Below, piece after piece: positions 24,770 to 35,263 of a stretch of 64,000 bases of DNA. The notes beneath the pieces are model-generated. The model was not told where the DNA came from. It saw only the letters and a list, made by a program, of their open reading frames with translations, and did not search any database. Position 1 is the first letter of the stretch, and every line of letters starts with the position of its first letter. Source of the stretch: Cryptomeria japonica (Eukaryota; Streptophyta; Pinopsida; Cupressales; Cupressaceae); the NCBI RefSeq assembly GCF_030272615.1, contig NC_081412.1, positions 21,780,432 through 21,844,431 on the forward strand. The letters run 5' to 3'. The translations under genes were made by a program, and so were the position numbers.

Positions 24770-25200
24770 TTTAGGGTACCGGACTTGACAGTCTGGCCGT
24801 CGTACGACGCCTGTTGGACCTGTCAGTTCGGCCCCCTGGGGCCCTAGTCGGTCGTCAACTGCCCCGGCCAATGGCGCCTCCAATAGCCCGCAGCGGCACC
24901 TCCAACAGCCACCTCGCCCCAGCCTGCATGTGGCCCTTCAACCCACCGCTCCGCCCTGCTCCTTGGCCCCCACCGCCGTCGCTCCCCGTCGGCCTCCGTC
25001 GCCGCTCCGACCACTTGTCGGCTCCTGCAACCGGTCGCCCTGGCTGCCGCCGTCGAAAACCGCTCCGGCCACCTCTTGCTGCCACTGGCACTGCCGACTG
25101 CGCTGGCTCCGTCGCCCGGCCACCGGAGCTCCACCAGAGCACCACTCACTGGCCACCTCCATTTGCCAGAGCCACCAGACTACCCCTTCCTCTTGTTTTG
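24770..25200. other. GC-rich island inside nested element
   Basis: This ~430-bp block is far richer in G+C than its surroundings and is full of CCG/CGG words. Open frames exist in several phases and on both strands at once, giving Pro/Arg/Ala-rich translations, which is what GC-rich sequence yields by chance. I recognise no protein. It could be a captured gene fragment or a structured leader. Confidence 0.5.
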
Positions 25201-26368
25201 AAGGGGGGTTTGATTTTTTGGTCATATCTTGGGCATACAGAGTCATTTTTATGAAAACAAATAGGCATCGGAAAGCTAGTTCCAAGCCAGACCTCGTGAT
25301 GTTGCTATTTTTTTTCCAATTTTGCTGTTTGACTGTGTTTTTTTTCCAGTCAAAGTGGGGTCTCTTTTTTGCACTCCGGGAGCCATAGAATGAGCATCCG
25401 ACCTCCTTTTTTTGAAAAGTTTATATTTTTGGAAAGCGTTTGTTGTGTACTTTCCATCCATATGAGTTTTATTTCTAGATTCTGCTCCATGCATATTTTA
25501 TTTAGTTTTTTTTCTTTTCAGCACTCTGGTAGATATCTTGGTTGTTTCAGGTCTTGGGATCTCTTCTCTGAGTAGGGTGTCTCTATTTTGGTTCTCCTTT
25601 CTATTTCTAGTCTTATTGTCATTGTAGCATTGTATTTATGCAAACGCACTGAGATGAAGTGCCATAATGCATTGTTTACTTGAGATCTTACATATCTTGT
25701 GCCTTATTGTACATGCACTCCTTATAAAGTGCCATGAGGGGGTTGATGTTTGCCTTGTTTGCCATTCACCTTTGTCCAGTGAGTGTTCCTTCCACGACAT
25801 TCACCTCATGTTGTGTGTCAAGTGAGTGTTCCTTCCATGACACCATGTACTTTTCTCAGCACCTTTGATGTTCCTGGTTCTTTTTGGTCATTCTTTTTAG
25901 GTGTTCCTGTCCCTCTTCGACATTATGGGGAGGTTTGTCCTGTTGGTTCTAATGCTTCCATGGTTCGATTGATCAGCTCTTTAGGCTTTGGTGTTTTCAT
26001 GCCATCTGTATCTTCGATTTCAATTGTTTGCCTTGTTTGCCTTTTGATTCAAGTAGTATCATTTGAGGGCACTTATACAGATTACAATCTTCTCTACCTG
26101 GTCATGTTCTATTTAAGTGGAGGTTCTTCAGATCAGCAGTTATTCTTCAACAGATTTTGCAGGTTCTTCATGCTTTAGTGGTGTTCTTTTCCATCTCTTT
26201 TTGGAGTAGAGTTTTTTTCCCACGTGGTTTTCTCTATTTCTCTAGTTCATAGAGATTTCATTGTATTTGGGTACCTGATCAGACCTTGTTGTCGGGACCC
26301 ATCTTTCCTGCTTTCAGTATTTGTTCTAGGTTTTAGCTTCTCCCTAAATCTAGCTTAAGGGGGGGGGG

Positions 26369-26743
26369 TGTTAGAGTATTCAGGTATTTACTTTATTAAT
26401 TAAACAATATTTGTTTAATTATTTAAGTTCCCTTTATTTCTTTTACACTTAAGCTAACTTTAGGTGCATAATAATTAATTCTTTTATTAATTATTATGTG
26501 CAAACCTAGGTTTTCCCTTTTAGGGTTTCTTGACCTATTCAAGGTTAAGTTCATTCTTTTTTTTGTAAGAAGGAGGATTATTACATTACACATTTTGTGA
26601 ATATTGAGCTCTCTCTTTTTTAGTATATTTTTTGTCTATTTCTTTCTTCTGTGATTTGCTTCCTTGCTTCTCCTTGTAACAGGTTTTTCAGCTTGCAGAG
26701 ATCATTTGGGCTCCTATGGTGTTGTGTTTTCTCAACTCCAATA
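26369..26743 (+). repeat. 3' LTR of nested element
   Basis: Begins TGTTAGAGTATTCAGG directly after the G-run polypurine tract and matches 23887-24351 apart from the 90-bp duplication. Confidence 0.9.
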
Positions 26744-26748
26744 GTGGG

Positions 26749-27836
26749 TAGGAGGCGGGGGAGATCGAGGCTCATTTTCTTTTTGTCATCATTGTCATCC
26801 AATGAGGTGAAATTTGACATACTTATAGTCATTGGAAATAATATTTCATGAAAATTCCAATGAGTAGTTGGAAGGATTGGTTAGATATCACCTTAGAGAT
26901 ATTTTCTATATTAGGTGCATACATAATTAAAAATAGGTCATTTTACAAGAAATTGATTGTCAAATAACTTTTAAATGGTAGCTCAAAATTGAGCACCGTG
27001 TCTTGCAAAAGTTAATATTTTTGGCATTCCCTACGTGATGGGTCTTGATGCATTGTAAAAGACACTAAAATACAAAGTGCCAAAAATTTAGGGCGGGGGG
27101 GGGGGGAGGTCACCTAGTATTGAATCAAAGGGAGGTGTCTTGAGTCTTGCCTATGAGCACTTCCACAAAGGCTTGCCTTTGAGCACTTCTACACCTTCTC
27201 ATCATCATTATAGAGATGAATAATAGTCTTATGACATGCATTGTGATCTCATCACTTGTTGCTAGATATGAATCTAGAAATACTTCACAAAAAGCACGAG
27301 TGATTCCTTGCAACAAGATATGCAACCAATTTTTAGTAATATAGGATCATAAACTAGTATGACGCCATTCAATATTGGATCACATGAAAACTTCAAAGAC
27401 ATTAATATTACTTTCTACGCATATGGAGTGGGAAGTCATCTTTCACACATATGTGGTGTTGTTTAACGAATATGGATCATCTTCATGATCTAGTGTGGAG
27501 AATTTACCAACACTATGGGCACCACATTATAGGGGGACTACATATAGCCTCTTATTTCTCTCTGGGCGGAGCGGGGGGGGTGTGCAAAATTTATTGTACT
27601 AGTGCATATAAGTAGTCCTCGTGGGGGTATCATAAACCCTCTCTTCTATGATCTATCTTCATCACTTGTACATTCATACATTTATTTTGTATCGTTTCTC
27701 TTTTGAAGAGGATTTTTATTCCCACCAGGTTTTCTCCTTTACTTATGAGAAATTTGTATATGAGTACTTAACATGGTCTAGTAGCGGAGACTCATCATCA
27801 TGTATAAATTTCTCCCTAAGTTGCACTTGAGAGGGG
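26749..27836 (+). other. Remaining interior of outer element, non-coding
   Basis: No coding frame. It holds a 14-base G run near 27097 and, at about 27690-27836, the pre-polypurine module (CCCACCAGGTTTTCTCC, then GAGTACTTAACATGGTCTAG) shared with several other elements in the window. Confidence 0.5.
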
Positions 27837-28222
27837 TGTTAGTGTAAATAGTGTCATTACTTATCTTTTTAGTTACCAACACTTTTTATATTGACCTATT
27901 CACACAGAAGCTTAAGTCTACTTATGTATTATAGAGATTTGTCTCACTTCATGTAGTTGAGACATGTGTACCAACTTTGTGTGACACCTCTTTACTTACA
28001 CATGCCACTTACTAGAACACTTGTCAAGTTAGTTAACAAGTGTCTCATCCTTGGAAGAATAGTCACCTGTTGTGTTCAACATGCATATCTCCACTCACTT
28101 TCCTATATATGGAATCTTATTTTGTTCATTCAAACCAACTCTTTGATAAATTATTCATTTGGATTTTTTTAATAATGGTTTGTGGTTTGGTCTTTGCTTT
28201 CCAATCATAGACAATCCCAACA
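27837..28222 (+). repeat. 3' LTR of outer element
   Basis: Begins TGTTAGTGTAAATAGTGTCA after the purine run GAGAGGGG and ends AATCCCAACA. Confidence 0.85.
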
Positions 28223-28559
28223 TAAAGGATGTATCCTTATATTTGGATTATTCTTTACATTAATTTCTAAGAGATTCTAGATTCTCATCTTCATTAGTGT
28301 GGCCTAGAATGCTTGATTGATGGTGACAAAATTCAACATTAACGTGGAGAAACTTGAGCATAATTTAGATACATTACATATCATCCTTATTCCCTCATAT
28401 TACTTATGGGAAGGGGAGGACATCCTATATACCATCTTTGTTTGTTTATTCCTAAGGGGAAGAATGTTGTTCGGTAATATTGGATCATCTTCAACATTTA
28501 TTGTTGATCATCTACCATAATTGCAAGAGACTCTACATGAAGGTGGGGAAAGGGGGCGT

Positions 28560-29143
28560 TGGTCTCTCTTCTACTTCTCTTATGGGGAACTTTTCCCTTG
28601 CATTGGGTTTTTTCCTTCTCATTATTTGTTAAGAGAATTTTATTTTCATCTATCTTTTGGAGAGGAGTTTTGTCCCACTAGGTTTTCTTATTTTCTCCGT
28701 TTGTGATAGATTGTATTGCATTTATACTCGGGTGCCTATCATGTTCTAATAGCTAGGACCCATCTTTGCATCATTTTCATTTATGTACATTCTCCTCAAG
28801 TTGCACTCAAGGTGTGGTTTTGGTGTGAAAAGGGTGTTTTATCTAGCTAGCTCATCACCTGAGATTTATCACATTTGTCAGTTAAGTTTACTAAGGGCAC
28901 ACATAGGATAATCACTCTGTGTCTCAAGTCATAAGATTATGATATATGTGCAATCCTATGCTCACCTTGGCCTATATAACAAAGGGGTCCCTTTTGTAAT
29001 CTCAATCTATTTTTAATATATCATTTGCATCCTTGATGTAATAACACTATTCTCTCATGGCTTATCTCTCTTTTACTTTCATAGAAGTTCCTAGATCTTG
29101 GGTGACTACAATATTTAGCCAAATCTTGCATGGTATAGAGCAT
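28560..29143 (+). mobile_element. LTR with pre-polypurine module upstream and primer-site-like word downstream
   Basis: 28640-28810 carries the shared module (GTCCCACTAGGTTTTCTT, GGGTGCCTATCATGTTCTAATAG, GGACCCATC). An LTR-like segment of about 318 bp follows, 28813-29130, starting TGTGGTTTTGG and containing CCTATATAAC. TGGTATAGAGC at 29131-29141 resembles the methionine primer site with one change. An LTR with internal DNA on both sides suggests a tandem or recombined element. No partner LTR was found. Confidence 0.45.
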
Positions 29144-30466
29144 TCTTTACCACCTCTTACAATTTTGATATCTTGCACTTTAGTTTAGGTTGTTATATTT
29201 TGATTTTGGTTCAAAAATCATTGTACATAAATAAATTATTCTTAATTGGATAGAATATGCCCTACTAGCTAATTTATGGGGAAGGATATATAATTTTGTA
29301 AGATACTCGAGTATAGTATTTTCTCTTGTAAGTTATTTAAAGGACATGCGGACATGGGTGTTGGATTAATTATGTATAAACTTTCTAAATTACAAAAAAA
29401 TATGTTTTCACTAGTAGGTAGATTTCAAGTGTACCAAAAGGTTCTTTTAAATTTACTTTTCTTCTTCACTATTGATCTATTTTTCACATGTGGACAAGTT
29501 AAGCAAGTTGATAAAGGACTTTTTATGATTTTATGAAAAGGTTCAAAAAGATCATGTGCTTGGTCAAGATTTATTTTGTTAACTTAGGGAGGTAGGTGGC
29601 ATGGGGCTTCAAATGTATGTTTTCACTAGGTGCATCCTTAATTGTTAAACTTGTTTTGAGAGCTTTGGAAGGTGAAGAATCATGAAAATTTTTGGTTGGA
29701 AATAACATTTGTATAGGGTAATATTTAAAGGGAAACCTAAATGGAGCGGGTTGAATATTGTAGATATTGCTATTGGTAATTTATAACTAGAATTAATTAA
29801 ATTTATTTTTTAGATCTATTTTGAAAGCTTGAGATTTGGCAAGAATTTATAAAGTAAATTCGATGTAAAAAATATTAAGGATGATAATTTTTTCCCTTAT
29901 ATGTCTTTTTATGGCACCTTGAATACAGGAATAAACCTCTTACTCTTTATAGAGAATGTTCCAGGACTTAACATTTATGTGCATATAATTGATGATAATA
30001 ATTTAAGGTCTAGGGAAATCTTAGAATTAAGTATTACTTACCAAAAGGCTCAAAAAAAGATATTCTATGATTAAGGAGAGTACCAGCAATTGTTGTCAAG
30101 TGTTAGATAAGTGTTATGATATTAAGCTTTTACATAAGTTACCCAAGCCTAAAAAAAGATTTATTCTATGATTCGATAAGATATTGGTTGTTGTACAATT
30201 TTAGATAAAGAGATGATATTACGACTTGACATATTTTTTCTTGAAAGTACGACAACATATTATTGGATAGTACTAATAAAAATTTATACTTCATGCTTTC
30301 TAAAGTTCTATCTACAGTTTCATTTTAATTCTCTCTAGAAAATTAAGGATAATGGATCTTTTTGGAATGCTAGAATCAAAAGGTTGTGATTGATGTCCAT
30401 TGAACTCAAAAGAGATTTCTTTTGCATAAAAAACACAAAATTTGTGAAAACTATGCCCATTTTGGG
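29144..30466. other. No gene recognised
   Basis: AT-rich DNA. A few short frames on the plus strand give translations without any motif I know. Confidence 0.3.
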
Positions 30467-31135
30467 TCCAATAAGTATCTTGGGAGTGGTATGGTAGAGT
30501 TTAAGAAATTTATAAATTACTTAGCCATGTTTATGTTAAGAAAGTTTGGGATTGTATTCTTCCTATGTGTAATAAACAAGTTAGTAAAGATTATATCTTG
30601 GTTTGAAGTTTTATTTAGTCATATTTTAATTAGTCCAAAAGTTAAAAATCTTATTTTATTGAAAAAGTACAATTCATTATTTCAATACAGGTGTCATGCT
30701 TTCTTAGGATAAAAAAGAATATGCATGCTTTTTAGGAACATAACTGTAACAAGATGCACCATAAGGATGCTAATACAAAGAATAATCATATGCACAATCC
30801 AAATGTATTGCTAGGAGATCAAAATAATGAAATGATAGAATGCAAATGCGAGAGGCATTACACAATAAGTATCTTGGGAGTGGTATGATAGAGTTGAAGA
30901 AATTATTATCTTACTTGACTGTGTTTATGTTAAGAAAATGTGGGATTGTATTCTTCCTATGTCCAGGGTAAATAGGCTAGTAAAGATCATTTGTTGGTTT
31001 GAAGTTTGTTTTGGTCATGTTTTAGTTAGTTCAAAAGGTAATTCTTATTTTCTTGAAAAATTATAATTCATTATTTCAATAAAGGTGTTATGGCTTCTTC
31101 GGATAAAAAAGAATATGCATGTTTTATAGGAATAT
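30467..31135 (+). repeat. ~270-bp duplication, copies at 30467-30738 and 30865-31135
   Basis: Both copies begin AATAAGTATCTTGGGAGTGG and share TGGGATTGTATTCTTCCTATG and GGATAAAAAAGAATATGCATG, at roughly 80-85% identity. A frame in the first copy (30422-30712, 96 residues) is broken in the second. The family is not recognised. Confidence 0.7.
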
Positions 31136-32330
31136 TCTTGGGAGCTTATTGACACTTCACTAAAAAAGTCACTGTTGTCATGATCTTATCGTAGGCTAGT
31201 CCACAAGTTGACAAGTAAGTGGATGAAATTAAGAAGCCACTTGAAGAAGGAAGAAACAAAGGCAATAATAAAGGTGTCAAATGTCTGTTTTTTATTCCAT
31301 TTTGTGGCATGAAAATTAGTCTTGTTAGTTATAATGGTATTCCAATCAATGATTTTTTAGAAATTAGTCAACGAATTGCATGCACTTCTCCTTTACCACA
31401 TTTAAGAAAAAGAGCATTGCTCTAAATGAAAAGAATGTTGTTGATGCCAACAAGTATAAGGATAGTGGGGCTAAAGACTCTCAATTCAATTATTATATGT
31501 TGGAAGTCTTTTTTTATCATACTGGTTTCAAATTTGATTTATTTTTTCTACTTCGAACATAATTCAATTGTATTTACACTAGCCTTAAGTACGGTTCAAA
31601 TATATGGACATAGTATAGTTATGCATACCAAGGGCTGTTCTCAAACCATGGGTTGCATTTTGATGGTTTATAGCAATATTAGTAAAATAAAAAGAATATT
31701 AAATACTTTGGACAAGCTTGGTGAGAATGCCATATTGATGACAATCAATTTGGTTGTATATGAATTGTATTTTAAGTTTCTAAATCATATAATATGTTTC
31801 ATCATTGTGATCATATATGTAGATAATATTCACTCAATGATTGTATAATAGATTTTTTATGATGAAATTTTATTTTATATATTAATTTCAATTATATATT
31901 ATGAATATTTCATGAAATAGACATCCTTATATATTGCATTTTCAAATTATTTCTATAAATGATTAATTTATAGACCTTTGATATATAATCTTTTTTCCAT
32001 CTAATTCTACTATATTTGTAAACTTAGAAGTTTAGTGCATAGGTAGATTCGGTCGTGGCTAAACTAGTTCCAAAATCGCTATGTCGTACTTCGTGTTATT
32101 GATTGTTTGGAAAATCGCAATCATTGCTTGTACGATCAATGGCGTATAATGCATGACTAACTTTCATATTACTGACTTTCCGTGATACATTTGTACGTTT
32201 TTAAAACTAGAAAGCTACGTCAATAGATTCTAGTCAGACTAAGAGAGGCCTAAATCTTTTATCAAGATCCACAATGATTAAACCCCCCAAGCATGTCAAA
32301 TCACCAACAACAACAAAACACTCTCCACGG
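31136..32330. other. AT-rich stretch, no gene recognised
   Basis: Frames at 31219-31425 and 31426-31848 overlap in different phases and show no known domain. From about 32270 the composition rises in G+C towards the lipid transfer protein promoter. Confidence 0.3.
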
Positions 32331-32493
32331 CAGCTTTAAAATGGGGTACTCAAACACATCCCAAATTAAAATGCGCACCCAAAAAAGGAGGCCTCACAAG
32401 GCCCTGCCACCCGCCCCACTACGTGATCCGTAATCACTACTTCTCTCTGCCCTCATTTTCCCTCGTTCACACTGCCCGAACCGGTCGACTCGC

Positions 32494-32500
32494 TATATAA
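32494..32500 (+). promoter_or_regulatory. TATA box of lipid transfer protein gene
   Basis: TATATAA in the context CGCTATATAAACTGC lies 82 bp upstream of the ATG, which places transcription start near 32525 and leaves a short leader. An ACGTG core sits further upstream in CTACGTGATCC (32420). Confidence 0.65.
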
Positions 32501-32581
32501 ACTGCTCGCCCGGCCCTTCCAAACGCACCCGAACCTTCCGTTCTTCAGTTATCAGAAAGTTATCAGAAACAAGGTTAAAAG

Positions 32582-33156
32582 ATGGCATCCAGGAAAGCAG
32601 CTTTCATAATAGTTTTGGTAATGTTGTCGACAATTCAGCAGATTTTTGGAGCAGGAGAATGCGGAAAAACACCAGTGAATGTTGTGGCCAAAAGCTTGAG
32701 CCCCTGTATAGGAGCAGCCAATAATGCAAAGGCAAAAGTTGCACCTGCCTGCTGTGCCCAAGTCACCAAAACCTTGGCCATGCCCAGGTGCATGTGTGCT
32801 GTTTTTCTGTCTCCCTTGGCCAAGCAGGCAGGGATTAATTTGGGTATTGCCATTACCATTCCAAAGCGTTGCAACATAAAGAACAGGCCCATGGGAAAGA
32901 AATGTGGACGTAAGTTATCTGCTTTTTTCTTTGGAGTACAGTGAGCTTTCAGTCTTTTTCTTTCATGAGTGTGGAGTATAGTAAGATTTTAGTCTTGGGC
33001 TTTTGTGTCTGCAATGGAATTACCTGGTTACTGTGTTTTTTCTTTCATGAGTGTGGAGTACAGTAAGCTTTCAGTCTTGGGCTTTTATGAGTGCAATGGA
33101 ATAACATGGTTACTGTGTTTTTTTTTTGCTTGTGTGCAGGTTATGTGGTTCCATAA
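32582..33156 (+). CDS. Non-specific lipid transfer protein, two exons
   Basis: Exon 1 is 32582-32909 and exon 2 is 33140-33156; the intron starts GTAAGT and ends TGTGTGCAG after a T-rich tract. The product is 114 residues. Residues 1-24 form a secretion signal (MASRKAAFIIVLVMLST...FGAG). The mature part has eight cysteines spaced C-X14-C-X14-CC-X11-C-X-C-X24-C-X10-C, the eight-cysteine fold of plant lipid transfer proteins; as I recall, this spacing fits the class called type V or LTPd. Splicing gives the usual short tail CGRYVVP just after the last cysteine. Without splicing the frame runs to 32944 with an atypical tail, so the spliced model is preferred. Such proteins are secreted to the wall, bind acyl lipids in a hydrophobic tunnel, and act in cuticle deposition, defence or signalling. 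Intact, with TATA box and AATAAA; likely functional. Confidence 0.9.
32932..33121 (+). repeat. Tandem duplication within the LTP intron
   Basis: Units 32960-33041 and 33042-33121 (about 80 bp) begin CTTTCATGAGTGTGGAGTA and share CAGTCTTGGGCTTTT-like and TGGTTACTGTGTTTTTT words. A partial third copy (GGAGTACAGTGAGCTTTCAGTC) lies at 32934-32955. The intron therefore grew by tandem duplication. Confidence 0.85.
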
Positions 33157-33234
33157 AGGGATGCTGTTGCTTACACTAGTATGGTCTGTGCAGAGATTGC
33201 TTCTCGTCCTGTCTGAATCATCTGTTTATCTATG

Positions 33235-33240
33235 AATAAA
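33235..33240 (+). terminator. Polyadenylation signal of LTP gene
   Basis: AATAAA in CTATGAATAAAGGTG lies 79 bp after the stop codon, a normal 3' UTR length. Confidence 0.6.
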
Positions 33241-34889
33241 GGTGTAACTATGTTTATGCTTAGTCTAGTTTAGTTTATGTATTGGGTGAACTTGATGATG
33301 TAGTCCACTGTAGTTGCCTTACAAGTTCTGAATAATGATGTAGTGTGAAATTTTAATGGGAATTATCTAAATATCTATCTTTATTTTGACCTTAGCTCTC
33401 ATGGGTGGGTGATTCATTTCATCTCTATTTTATCTTTGGATTTATAGTTGTTTTATTCTTATTTAATAGTATTGTTTAAGGTTTTGTTTTGTTTTTATTT
33501 TGTGATAGTAAAATTAATTTATTTTATTTTTTAATTGGTAAATGTTTAGATTATCATTTATAAAATAATATTATATATATTTAAAAAAAGGAATAGCTAC
33601 ATTTTTAGAGTTTCTACAAGATCATACGAGATTATAGCTTGTAATATAGGCAACTAAAGTAGTAGTAGAAGGGGGAGGAGGAGGATCCGAATCATTCAAC
33701 TTTCTCCATACATCAGTAAGATTTGGAGTGTACATTTATAACCACCTCCCCCACACACACATCTTTGAGCAAGTGGTTAAGTAATTGTTTAACCTTAGGA
33801 AATTTAAAAGTTGTGATTGAAATTAGTAAGTACTATGAAAATTAGATAAAGTAAAATTTAAGGGTATTTAGTCTTATATTCAATTGACATATCATTGTGC
33901 AAATATTAATAATTTATTCATTATGTTGTTAGAATTTAAGAGTTTGTCATTGACTATTGTTGAGCTAAAAACACAATTATAACAATCTATGATCCACTTA
34001 TGTGAAAACAAAAATGATCTTTATGTATGTGCATTTGAAAATTTTCATATAATTGAACATGTGATCCACATGTCTAAATGATTAAAATTCTATTCATTAA
34101 AATTTGTTTAAGCATGTGCATATGCTTTAAATCTAATAAATATGTGGTGTTTACAAAGGCCTTTGAAGATTTTGTTGAATTATGGGTCATGTTCTCCTTA
34201 GACCTTTGGATGGATCAATTTGACAACTATGAATCAAGATTAAAGATAACAATAAAATATTTAAAGCATTTTAACTCTCCTTTATCTTGATGATGGATCA
34301 CATTGTGATCCGAAATGTTCAAACACGCAATAACAATTAAATTATGGATCATGGAAATATAACATTATTGATTTAAATTGTTTCTAGAATGATGATGTGA
34401 TCTTACTATAACATTTTTTTTTCTATTAAATTAATTCTTAGATGCTCTTCATATTCTTCTTATTAGTTCATAGATGAATTTTAAATGATTAAAATGAATT
34501 AAAGATTAGTTCATAAATATTTCATAATAAATTATAATTTCAAATAATTCATGTCCATAATAATAAAAATGAAAGCTCAAAGCCAATTCAACCTCACACT
34601 TTGACAATTTTGATAAACTAATTCATGTTACAATGAATGAATTCAAATCTACATCTTAACAAAATTATTATTATTATTATTATTGGCAACAAACTCATCT
34701 ATAATGCTCTTCTATAGTCTTTCTCTATTTGATAATTCAAAGAACTCAACACATTACTTACATCATCACTACTCTGCTTGCACTAGCGATGTCCTACACA
34801 TTCTTCAAACTTACTTAGCGTAGTTGTCTATTTTCTACGTGAAAATAGAGCACAACAAACAAAGCAGAACATAACACTACAAACCAAAC
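33241..34889. other. AT-rich intergenic DNA
   Basis: No gene seen. A short ATT microsatellite lies at 34664-34684. Confidence 0.45.
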
Positions 34890-35109
34890 TGTTGAAAATC
34901 CCAGGTTCAAATATTGTATTTATCAACAAATTTACATTAAAGGCTAGTTATGATGTAGAGAATATTTCAGTGATGTAGAGAATATTTAGCTGAAATATTT
35001 ATGACGATTGGTGATAAGATGATTTGTCTGCACAACAACACACGAAAGACGTGGAAGTATAAAACATCCCTTGGTCTATACCGACCATATTAATCAATTT
35101 ATTCTAACA
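34890..35109 (-). repeat. 3' LTR of split copia relic
   Basis: Pairs with about 40603-40799 through AAATATTGTATT, TTTAGCTGAAATATTTATGA, AACATCCCTTGGTCT and ATTCTAACA. It carries a short duplication of a GATGTAGAGAATATTT word. Confidence 0.7.
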
Positions 35110-35263
35110 TCCCCCCTATTTAATTTTACTAAATATTCTAAATATCCTTATATAATCTAGCAAATATGGGTCCCGACTTAAAGCCTTGTTAGGTACCCAT
35201 TTATAATCACTTATTCACTTAATATAATGATATGAATTTACTATAACCCCCCTGAATTACAAC

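Larger units (their letters stand above)
23887..26743 (+). mobile_element. Nested non-autonomous LTR retrotransposon with perfect GTGGG target duplication
   Basis: LTRs are 23887-24351 (465 bp, enlarged by a 90-bp internal duplication) and 26369-26743 (375 bp), about 95% identical otherwise. GTGGG occurs at 23882-23886 and 26744-26748, a perfect target duplication. The primer site TGGTATCAGAGC is at 24352-24363 and the polypurine tract at 26356-26368 is TTAAGGGGGGGGG. The 2-kb interior has no Gag or Pol domain but includes a strongly GC-rich block (about 24770-25200). The 3' LTR ends TA instead of CA. Confidence 0.9.
22102..28222 (+). mobile_element. Outer non-autonomous LTR retrotransposon (6.1 kb, hosts a nested element)
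   Basis: LTRs are 22102-22485 and 27837-28222 (384 and 386 bp), both beginning TGTTAGTGTAAATAGTG and ending in AATCCCAACA. The primer site TGGTATCAAAACC follows the left LTR directly at 22486, and the purine run GAGAGGGG precedes the right LTR. Flanking bases CAAAG (22097-22101) and TAAAG (28223-28227) form a one-mismatch target duplication. Without the nested insertion the interior is about 2.5 kb and lacks any intact gene; it holds a decayed gypsy-type protease fragment on the opposite strand. It is a large non-autonomous element. Confidence 0.85.

Noticed and set aside
24814-25388. GC-rich Pro/Arg/Ala-rich frames as a gene
   Set aside because: Frames are open in several phases on both strands at once, as expected from GC composition alone; no known domain.
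27097-27112. G run as a polypurine tract
   Set aside because: No LTR start follows it; the real tract of the outer element is just before 27837.
32582-32944. Intron-less 120-residue lipid transfer protein
   Set aside because: A perfect GTAAGT donor follows the last cysteine and a good acceptor yields the family's usual short tail.
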